The position numbers and the translations under genes are program-made. The notes beneath the pieces are model-generated. The model did no database searches. It was not told where the DNA came from and worked only from the letters and a program-made list of their open reading frames with translations. Positions 57,970 through 64,000 of a stretch of DNA of 64,000 nt are shown here, piece after piece (position 1 is the first letter of the stretch; every line of letters begins with the position of its first letter). Origin of the DNA: Gimesia chilikensis. GTDB taxonomy: Bacteria > Planctomycetota > Planctomycetia > Planctomycetales > Planctomycetaceae. The stretch covers positions 62,001-126,000 of the forward strand of contig NZ_VTSR01000004.1 of the NCBI RefSeq assembly GCF_008329715.1, given 5' to 3'.

Positions 57970-58250
57970 CAAGAAACTCCTGAATTCAGATGTCATTGCC
58001 AGCAACGAATTGGTCAATCAAACGCTGTTCGATACGCATTATACAAAAATTCAGTCAGATTGACATGTTTTTCTGCACGGATCGCAGCACAGGAGCAGGG
58101 CGTTCTGCCAATTCTGATGGCGATTACCGGCTGCGGACCGGGAATAGACTCAAGTTCGATAATCGTTACATTCGATATATTTCAACAGGGTGTACTTGCG
58201 CACTTTTCGAACCGGCACTGTTTGACTCTGACAGTCAAAAGGGGATCACC

Positions 58251-59096
58251 TTGAAAATCGATGCTGCTTCCAGTCTCAGCAATCTGCTGACGCCGAACAA
58301 GGACAAGCAAAACCAGGACCAGGCGGTGCAGAACATCTTCAGTGCGATGCTGGCCCAGGTGGGACGCCAGGGATACGTGTCTGCCGAGACGACCGAAGCC
58401 GAGCCTCCCACGGTCGAAAGCCTGCAGCGTTCCTGGGACAGCTGGTTCAACAGCCAGCGGAGCGGTCGTTACAGCCAGGTTGAGAAACCCGAGGAACTGC
58501 AGCAGTCCTTCGGCAATCTCATCGTGCGTGCCCATAACGAAGGGGGCTACGTCGATCCGCAGAGTTTCCTGCAGAAACTCTCCCCTGAGGAACTGGCAGT
58601 CGTACAGAAAGTACAGGGCCTCGCCGAGCCGATTGACGTCGACGCGCTTACCGAGGAGGGGGCACTGAATCTCTTGCTCCCGGGAGCAGCCCAGGTCGAC
58701 CTGAATCGCGATGGCTTCACACGTAACGGGGAGGCCTATGGTCTCCGCTTCCCGAACAGCAACACACCCGCGGAGGTCGTCGCTGCCTGGAATGAAGCAA
58801 CCCAGGGCATGGACTTCGGCCAACTCGCCACCGCGCAGATGCAGATGATGCTGCCCCTGCTGACGGCCAACATCGAAATCGACGAAAACGGACAGTTTGT
58901 ACGCCAGCACCAGCCGGGGGATCCCGAGTTCAAAAATCCCTTCGCGAATGCAGACTACTCCTACAGCACCGCAGTGAAAAATCAACTCGAAGCCCTGGAA
59001 GCGAAAAAGAATGAACTCCCCGCCGACAAGTATGAGAGTCAGAAAGCATTCTGGAGCAATCTCCAGCAGGCACTGCAGAAGCACGGTGCGGCGTAA
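58251..59096 (+). CDS. Hypothetical protein, TTG start
   Basis: This is a 281-residue protein from a TTG at 58251, with AAGGGG eight bases upstream. The open frame extends to 57990, but the added residues look noncoding and overlap the promoter region of the divergent gene. The product is acidic, helical and Gln/Ala-rich, without a signal peptide. Segments include QNIFSAMLAQVGRQGYVSAE, EGGYVDPQSFLQKLSPEELA and VDLNRDGFTRNGEAYGLRFP, the last recalling an EF-hand-like Asp-x-Asn-x-Asp loop. It has no recognised family and no operon partners. Confidence 0.65.
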   Translation: MKIDAASSLSNLLTPNKDKQNQDQAVQNIFSAMLAQVGRQGYVSAETTEAEPPTVESLQRSWDSWFNSQRSGRYSQVEKPEELQQSFGNLIVRAHNEGGYVDPQSFLQKLSPEELAVVQKVQGLAEPIDVDALTEEGALNLLLPGAAQVDLNRDGFTRNGEAYGLRFPNSNTPAEVVAAWNEATQGMDFGQLATAQMQMMLPLLTANIEIDENGQFVRQHQPGDPEFKNPFANADYSYSTAVKNQLEALEAKKNELPADKYESQKAFWSNLQQALQKHGAA

Positions 59097-59132
59097 CGGG
59101 AATAGGTGTATCACGTCTCTTGACGAAGCAAT

Positions 59133-59510
59133 TCAGTTCGAACCGACGCCTGCTTTCTGATATAGCACCCGGTGGTTCGTCTCAAAGGCCTGCTCCATCA
59201 CCTGGAAATACCATTCGGGTGAGAGACCAAACTGTTGCTCCAGTATCGCAAAGCAGTCCTGAAAGGCGGCGTGTCCTTCGAGGATTTCATACCGCCCTGC
59301 CGTAGTGCTGAACCGCAGGGCGACTTCATCGTAGACCATCAGATCAATTTTATAAGTCTCGATTCGCGTCACGTCAGACCAGCGGAACCCCGTCGTAACG
59401 GTGCCATCCCGCAACTGGAAATCAATGCCGTCGGCGACGCTCAGGTAATTGACGATATCCCGCTTCCGCGAGAACAGTCTGGAAACGAACTGGACGAGTC
59501 GGCTCGTCAT
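59133..59510 (-). CDS. Small hypothetical protein
   Basis: This 125-residue cytoplasmic protein starts at the ATG at 59510, with AGGA nine bases upstream. A basic N-terminus, MTSRLVQFVSRLFSRKRDIV, precedes a compact alpha/beta body with VTTGFRWSDVTRIETYKIDL and FAILEQQFGLSPEWYFQVME. It is convergent with the preceding gene 36 bases away. Small planctomycete or proteobacterial proteins with a WxDVxxIxxYK segment are known as conserved hypotheticals; I cannot assign a role. Confidence 0.7.
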   Translation of the reverse strand: MTSRLVQFVSRLFSRKRDIVNYLSVADGIDFQLRDGTVTTGFRWSDVTRIETYKIDLMVYDEVALRFSTTAGRYEILEGHAAFQDCFAILEQQFGLSPEWYFQVMEQAFETNHRVLYQKAGVGSN

Positions 59511-59874
59511 GGAATCTTTCCTGTATCAGGGGCTGCCTGCTGATTTAACTTGAGACGTTGTCTGTCCAAGACCTCTTTGATTTGACAAAAGATGTCTTGA
59601 AGTGGTTCAGGCCAGCCTGATTTCCCCTGTATTGAGGCAATCAGCCTGATGGCGCTACTTTAAAGTGTACCGGTTAACGAAACCTTCCCAGCCGTATGAA
59701 ATAAATCAGTTCAAACTGGATTTCTAAATGTGAGATTCAATTCAGTTTAAACAAATCTGGTTTCTATTTTGAATTGGGACCGATTGTTTGAACAGTAGGA
59801 ACAATTCAACACATGCATGGACAGAGCAGGCACCAGTTCAGCATGAACTTTTAAAGTTACCAGGAGGGTAAACG
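59511..59874. other. AT-rich promoter region of the lipoprotein gene
   Basis: The 364 bases between divergent genes are AT-rich from 59690 on. The motif CAGTT(C/T)AAAC appears at 59709-59718 and 59744-59753, each followed by a GG(A/T)TTTCT-like tract, and could be operator half-sites. No gene or RNA recognised. Confidence 0.4.
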
Positions 59875-60765
59875 ATGGGCCGTTATGGAAAACTGTTTTT
59901 AGTGGGCGTACTGATTGTAGCCGGAGGCTGTATGCCCGGCGTGCATGTAAAGAAAAACCCTGCAGATAAGGATAAAGGAATTCGCTACTACCGCCCCAAG
60001 CCGTACCTGTTTATTTACCCCGCTGGTAGTGAAACGACCACCTATAATGAGGGAAAAAAGGAAAAAATGGTGGCGGAGAAGAGTGACGAGTTTGTGAATA
60101 TCGAACTTCAGTATCTGCCCGACTTCTCTGAGGAATATGCCATTGATGTCCGTACCGGCTTTGGTACAGCCAATGTCGAGATCACCCTGGAGGATGGCTG
60201 GAACCTGACAGGCATTAACCAGGACCTCGACTCGCAGACAGATGAAAATCTGCAGGGAATCGCCAGCGTATTGCAGTCCGCAAGCAGCATAGTTCCGGGC
60301 ACGGATAAAAAAGCGACAAAAGAGAAAGGCACTCTTGGAAAGACGCAAAAATTTGTGGTTCCTGCGACCAACGTCCCGCTCGGTTATTACGAATCGGTCA
60401 TCATTGAAACCTGTGTCGGGAAAAACAGGATCAAGAAGCAACTCTGTGGCTGGCGGTATGTCGGCTTTGCTCCCTTCAACTCCTGTCCGGATATGCTTTA
60501 TTCCGGTCCAACCGACGAGGACGCAGACGCCATTTACGGATTAGCCTTTCGATATGGTGTCATGACGTTTGTCAAACTGGGAGAGATGAAATATCCGGAT
60601 GTGGCTCCGAGAAGAGCCGTAGATACTTCTGGAGTTGTCAAGGTAAGCGATGTAATGGGGAATGTCACAGACACGAAGCAGGCAACTGTACCACCCGCGC
60701 CGGGAGTCGGTTTGAAACAGGACAAGTTGTCACTGCCGCCGTCGCTCTACCAGCAAAAGCTCTGA
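59875..60765 (+). CDS. Lipoprotein, hypothetical
   Basis: The 296-residue lipoprotein has a very strong ribosome binding site (AGGAGGG nine bases before the ATG). The signal MGRYGKLFLVGVLIVAGGC puts the lipidated Cys at 19. The mature part reads IRYYRPKPYLFIYPAGSETT, FGTANVEITLEDGWNLTGIN and, in the middle, TCVGKNRIKKQLCGWRYVGF with paired cysteines. The C-terminus is Pro/Gln-rich. No recognised domain. It is monocistronic, flanked by an upstream AT-rich region and a strong hairpin. Cell-envelope role unknown. Confidence 0.75.
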   Translation: MGRYGKLFLVGVLIVAGGCMPGVHVKKNPADKDKGIRYYRPKPYLFIYPAGSETTTYNEGKKEKMVAEKSDEFVNIELQYLPDFSEEYAIDVRTGFGTANVEITLEDGWNLTGINQDLDSQTDENLQGIASVLQSASSIVPGTDKKATKEKGTLGKTQKFVVPATNVPLGYYESVIIETCVGKNRIKKQLCGWRYVGFAPFNSCPDMLYSGPTDEDADAIYGLAFRYGVMTFVKLGEMKYPDVAPRRAVDTSGVVKVSDVMGNVTDTKQATVPPAPGVGLKQDKLSLPPSLYQQKL

Positions 60766-60810
60766 GCAACAGATCCACAGAAAAGTAAATCAGAGTCAAA
60801 GAGACGCATC

Positions 60811-60858
60811 CGAAAACAAGTCCCTCACAATCGCGTGAGGGCTTGTTTTCGTTTTTTT
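60811..60858. terminator. Strong hairpin terminator between convergent genes
   Basis: CGAAAACAAG-T-CCCTCAC (60811-60828) pairs with GTGAGGG-CTTGTTTTCG (60835-60851), a 17-pair stem with one bulged T, followed by seven Ts. It sits at the end of the lipoprotein gene and overlaps the stop codon of the minus-strand gene at 60857. Confidence 0.85.
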
Positions 60859-61903
60859 ACTTCTGCTTCAACAGATGTTTTCCATCAATGACAATCCCCT
60901 CCGGGAATTCGAGTTTCGTAAAGGTATCCGCAGGGAGACTCGGGTCAAGTTCCACCGATTCAACAACATACGCCTTCTGCCATCCGACCTGTTGTTTCTT
61001 TTTCAGGACATACATGATCCAGTTCAGGCGGTCCGTATGAAATGTCCGGGGGAACCAGACGCCGGGACGCACTTCCAGCCACTCATCGACCCAGGCTTCG
61101 CTTTGTGGGATTTCTGTCGATCGAGAAAGCTGATAAGTCTCGGCCTGCACCGGAAGCAGATTCCGCTCGCAAGCCAGCCAGAGCACATCTCGAAGTTCAG
61201 ACTTGCCCGAATTTCGCCTCCGATCGATCTGCACTTTGATGCACTTCAGCCCCTGGACGGTTTCCTCTCCCAGTATTTCTGTTGTATATGCTGTCCGGTT
61301 GTCGTAATTGGGCAGGCCGGGAGACGCAGCGACCGCGGAAGTTCCTTTCAGCCAGGTGGAGAGTGGAACCCGAGGCCCATGATTGGACAGTAGCATATGC
61401 GGTCTTAACAGATTCTCCATACGTACCTGTTCGTGAGTGATGTCGCCGTATCCTCCTGTCTGTCGTTCGTCGTTGGTGAGACCGCGGTCCCGGTCATAGT
61501 GAGAGAACTTTTGCAGAGTCTCGCCATCATAGACCTGGCAGGACTCCCGTGTACCGTTGCTGAAATGATGATACGGTTTATTGGGGGGAACGAAATAACC
61601 CTGATTAAATCGTCCTTTAGTCTGTTTTTCCTGACGATATTTTTCTCCCTGCACAATCAGAGTCAGTTCCGACTTCAATTTTACCTGCTTCTCAGGATCA
61701 GCGGGTTTGAGGGGTTGTTGATAGAGTAACTGCATCTGGAGCTTGAGATTCCGATACAAGGCTTCCTGCTGTTCCACGTCTCGAATCAGTGTCTGCAGCT
61801 TTGCTGATTCCTTGCCTTGTGGCTGGTCTGCCTGGAGACGCGTAGCCGACATCAGCAACAGTACCAGCAATCCAGAAATCAAAATCGATTTGCCTGTCTG
61901 CAT
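60857..61903 (-). CDS. Secreted hypothetical protein, family X paralogue 2
   Basis: This 348-residue exported protein starts at the ATG at 61903, with AAGGAG upstream. The signal is MQTGKSILISGLLVLLLMSA. It repeats the order of motifs seen in paralogue 1: a helix LQTLIRDVEQQEALYRNLKL, then LRPHMLLSNHGPRVPLSTWL, WLACERNLLPVQAETYQLSR and WLEVRPGVWFPRTFHTDRLN. The end is GIVIDGKHLLKQK. The stop at 60857 lies in the T tract of a hairpin. Probably in one unit with the following paralogue, which ends 13 bases upstream. Role unknown; possibly a lipoprotein-carrier-like fold. Confidence 0.75.
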   Translation of the reverse strand: MQTGKSILISGLLVLLLMSATRLQADQPQGKESAKLQTLIRDVEQQEALYRNLKLQMQLLYQQPLKPADPEKQVKLKSELTLIVQGEKYRQEKQTKGRFNQGYFVPPNKPYHHFSNGTRESCQVYDGETLQKFSHYDRDRGLTNDERQTGGYGDITHEQVRMENLLRPHMLLSNHGPRVPLSTWLKGTSAVAASPGLPNYDNRTAYTTEILGEETVQGLKCIKVQIDRRRNSGKSELRDVLWLACERNLLPVQAETYQLSRSTEIPQSEAWVDEWLEVRPGVWFPRTFHTDRLNWIMYVLKKKQQVGWQKAYVVESVELDPSLPADTFTKLEFPEGIVIDGKHLLKQK

Positions 61904-61915
61904 GGGGAACTCCTT

Positions 61916-63013
61916 TTATTCTTTTTCCGCCGGTCTTATTTTCTCTTCACCGACGATATATTTTCGCTGCTGATGATTGAACCGGGATCTCACCGTGGTC
62001 CCTTGGGGAAACATGAGGGCCGAAAAATCCTGCTGCTGCACTTTCGGATGGAGCGTGATCTCTTGAACGGTGTACTGTCTCCGCCAGTCGATCTCGTAGC
62101 TACCATTATATTTGAATAAAAACAGATTATAGTGATCGATGTGAGCCTGACGCGGGAACCAGACGCCGGCACCCAGTTGCTGCCATTCGTCGACGAACGC
62201 CTCTTTGATCGGTTTCTCTCGTGAAAACTGGTCGTAATAGGTTACGATCTTCACCGGTATCAGATTCCGCTCCTGGGCCAGCCACAAGATCTGCTTCGAG
62301 AACCGGACACCACTGTCATTCAACCGTTCGACCACGACCTGGGTGCACTTCAATCCCTGAATCTCTCCCGTCCCTTCAATCCAGGCTTTGACCTGGAATG
62401 GCTTGGGATGAACTGGTAATCCTGGATAATGAATCATGGCTTTCTTTCCGCTCAAGAAAATTGAGAGCGGGACGTGGGGTGAGCTCTCGAGCAGCATGTG
62501 CGGCCGTCCGTAGTTTTCCATTCGCTTGGGTAAATCTGAGATTTCTCCCAGTTTGTTCTGATTGCGTTGACCGACCGCGAGCGGGGATTCATGATCAATT
62601 TCATGGAAGCGACGATAGGTGGTTCCGTCAAACAGCGTCAGCGTCGTATTCATCCCCTCCAGGAAGTGCCTCTGATTTTTCTGGGGGTTCTGTGTATGTA
62701 GTCGAAATTTCCCCGCAGTGATCTCATCCTGGCGGAATTTCTCTCCCTGAACCAGGATCGAGTATTCCGTCTCATTTTCTACCTTCCACTTGGGATGGGC
62801 TTTACCAGGCGGCTGCTGGTAATTCTCGTGCAGGTTGAGTTTCAGTTCAGAGTAGAACGCTTCATTTTGTTCCAACTCGCTGATCAGTGCCTGCAGTTCT
62901 TGATCTTGATCGGGTTGCTTGTCCTGCTGAGGAGCGGCGGACAGGCTGACGGGCAATATTAACAGCATCAGCCAGACGAAAATAATGCACCTGCAGGCAG
63001 ACAGTTTAATCAT
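61916..63013 (-). CDS. Secreted hypothetical protein, family X paralogue 3
   Basis: This 365-residue exported protein starts at the ATG at 63013, with GGAG eight bases upstream. The signal is MIKLSACRCIIFVWLMLLIL, and the mature start is near APQQDKQP. Shared motifs: ELQALISELEQNEAFYSELK, YGRPHMLLESSPHVPLSIFL, WLAQERNLIPVKIVTYYDQF and WQQLGAGVWFPRQAHIDHYN. The end holds FPQGTTVRSRFNHQQRKY. It is first of a tight pair with paralogue 2 (12-base gap). No family recognised. Confidence 0.75.
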   Translation of the reverse strand: MIKLSACRCIIFVWLMLLILPVSLSAAPQQDKQPDQDQELQALISELEQNEAFYSELKLNLHENYQQPPGKAHPKWKVENETEYSILVQGEKFRQDEITAGKFRLHTQNPQKNQRHFLEGMNTTLTLFDGTTYRRFHEIDHESPLAVGQRNQNKLGEISDLPKRMENYGRPHMLLESSPHVPLSIFLSGKKAMIHYPGLPVHPKPFQVKAWIEGTGEIQGLKCTQVVVERLNDSGVRFSKQILWLAQERNLIPVKIVTYYDQFSREKPIKEAFVDEWQQLGAGVWFPRQAHIDHYNLFLFKYNGSYEIDWRRQYTVQEITLHPKVQQQDFSALMFPQGTTVRSRFNHQQRKYIVGEEKIRPAEKE

Positions 63014-63292
63014 GGTAGTCTCCAGTCATACCGGTAGCGGAGATCAGAATCAGCTACGTTAACTCACATGTTTTCATGGTGTGCCTGCATTCTCTAGCCG
63101 TCGATTGTATAGTAACTTGTTGCGATAGGAAAACATTTTTTCGTCGGGACATCCCGCACAACTCATCCAATCGCCGAGTCAAACAGGGATCGCTCCAGAA
63201 TCTCTCAGGAAACTTCGTAGAAAAAAACACATCTTGGAAAATGGGGTAAACTTAATGCTGGATAGATAAAACATTCCAGAGAAATCAGAATC

Positions 63293-63733
63293 ATGCAGAA
63301 TACGCAACACATCAAATCACGATTGCGTCATGTTCATCAGCGTTCTGGTGCCGCCTCGGTTGAGATGGCCATCGTCGCTCCTCTGTTCTTTCTGCTGATT
63401 ATGGGACTGGTTGAATTTACCCGCATGGGTATGGTCAAGCAGGCCCTGACCGACGCCGCCCGGGCCGGGTGCCGGAAAGCAGTGCTTGTCGGCACGATTA
63501 CCACTTCTAACGCGGAAGCCATTATCCGCGATCATATGCAGGCCACGATCGCCAGTGCCAATGATGCCAGCCTCTGCCGCATCAATTTTGAGCCAACCGA
63601 GCTCGAAGGGCTGGAATCTGGTACTACCATCACTGCTACCGTCGAAGTCAATTACTCCGACGTTTCCTGGATAGTTCCCCGCTTCTTGAATCAGTCTGTC
63701 CTGCGAGGACAGTCGACGATGAAACGGGAATGA
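63293..63733 (+). CDS. TadE-like pseudopilin
   Basis: The 146-residue protein has a TadE-type N-terminus: a polar lead, then GAASVEMAIVAPLFFLLIMG with the conserved Glu in the first hydrophobic segment, then EFTRMGMVKQALTDAARAGC. TadE/TadF proteins are processed by the TadV-type peptidase and assist assembly of Flp/Tad pili. A short basic tail ends at MKRE. It lies 40 bases before a second TadE-like gene, so both probably belong to one operon that continues past the window. Confidence 0.85.
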   Translation: MQNTQHIKSRLRHVHQRSGAASVEMAIVAPLFFLLIMGLVEFTRMGMVKQALTDAARAGCRKAVLVGTITTSNAEAIIRDHMQATIASANDASLCRINFEPTELEGLESGTTITATVEVNYSDVSWIVPRFLNQSVLRGQSTMKRE

Positions 63734-63773
63734 CCGTCCGCTCAACAATCGAAACAGCGGGAGGAACTGAAGC

Positions 63774-64000
63774 ATGCTCACCCAACGCAAAACAGCTTTA
63801 GCTCAGAAATCTTCTCAACGAAAAGGTGTCGCAGCAGTGGAGTGTGCCCTGGTGGCACCATTACTGGTGCTGATTACCCTGGGAGCAATCGACTCTGGTC
63901 AGTTTGTGAATATGGCTCAGGTCGTCAACGACGCCTCGTATGCGGGAGCGCGACAGGCCTCTCAGAATACGGCTCTCAATCAGTCCGAAGTTCGGGCTGC
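63774..64000 (+). CDS. TadE-like pseudopilin, partial at window end
   Basis: The first 75 codons of a TadE-like protein, cut by the window edge with no stop. The ATG at 63774 has GGGAGGAA upstream. The membrane segment KGVAAVECALVAPLLVLITL keeps the conserved Glu, and QVVNDASYAGARQASQNT follows. It lies directly after the first TadE-like gene. Further Tad genes are expected downstream. Confidence 0.8.
   Translation, partial: MLTQRKTALAQKSSQRKGVAAVECALVAPLLVLITLGAIDSGQFVNMAQVVNDASYAGARQASQNTALNQSEVRA

Noticed and set aside
58182-59114. 310-codon minus-strand frame opposite the gene at 58251-59096
   Set aside because: The plus-strand gene has a ribosome binding site and protein-like composition; the minus-strand product is rich in residues typical of antisense frames and lacks a start context.

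Overview
The window looks like a piece of a Planctomycetota chromosome, probably a Gimesia-like member of the Planctomycetales. This is inferred from gene content alone: DUF1501 proteins, DUF1549/DUF1553 cytochrome-type proteins, a PVC-type heme-binding CxxCH protein, DUF1559 proteins, a FecR/LamG anti-sigma-like protein with its ECF sigma factor, and an archaeal-type formylmethanofuran dehydrogenase subunit. No rRNA, tRNA, phage, insertion sequence or CRISPR array was recognised.

Layout. 0-2.3 kb: the end of a probable zinc/manganese ABC binding protein, a small unknown gene, a TatD/EboB-like hydrolase and, on the minus strand, a MogA-type molybdopterin adenylyltransferase. 2.4-9.9 kb: an inorganic-carbon block. 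A tightly coupled minus-strand operon encodes DabA (DUF2309) and two complex-I-like membrane proteins (NuoL-like DabB and an extra NuoM-like protein), and a plus-strand beta-carbonic anhydrase lies beside it. 10-15.7 kb: a ribose-type sugar ABC importer (binding protein, ATPase, permease), then a degenerate FmdB-type zinc ribbon and FhcA. 16-35.4 kb: secreted planctomycetal proteins. These are a 975-residue PVC-type cytochrome/propeller protein, a Tat-exported protein, a minus-strand operon (DUF1501, DUF1549/DUF1553, cytochrome-WD40) with a divergent PAS-AraC regulator, and a second operon running sigma factor, FecR/LamG, DUF1549/DUF1553, DUF1501.

35.9-41.3 kb: a one-direction cluster with a ketosynthase, acyl carrier protein, two phytoene-desaturase-like flavoproteins and a FabZ-like dehydratase. 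It looks like a specialised fatty-acyl or polyene pathway whose product is unknown. 41.3-50.9 kb: a PQQ-type propeller protein, FxsA, small unknown proteins, a lipoprotein, a DUF1559 pseudopilin and a sialate O-acetylesterase-like enzyme, separated by unusually long gene-poor gaps that carry repeats.

51-63 kb: two expanded families of secreted proteins. One is three tandem DUF1559 C-domain proteins without a pilin N-terminus. The other is three unrecognised secreted proteins with shared motifs. 63.3 kb to the end: two TadE-like pseudopilin genes that probably open a Tad locus continuing beyond the window. A 29-base element with three TTCGTG cores occurs four times between 45 and 55 kb, mostly just after minus-strand stop codons.
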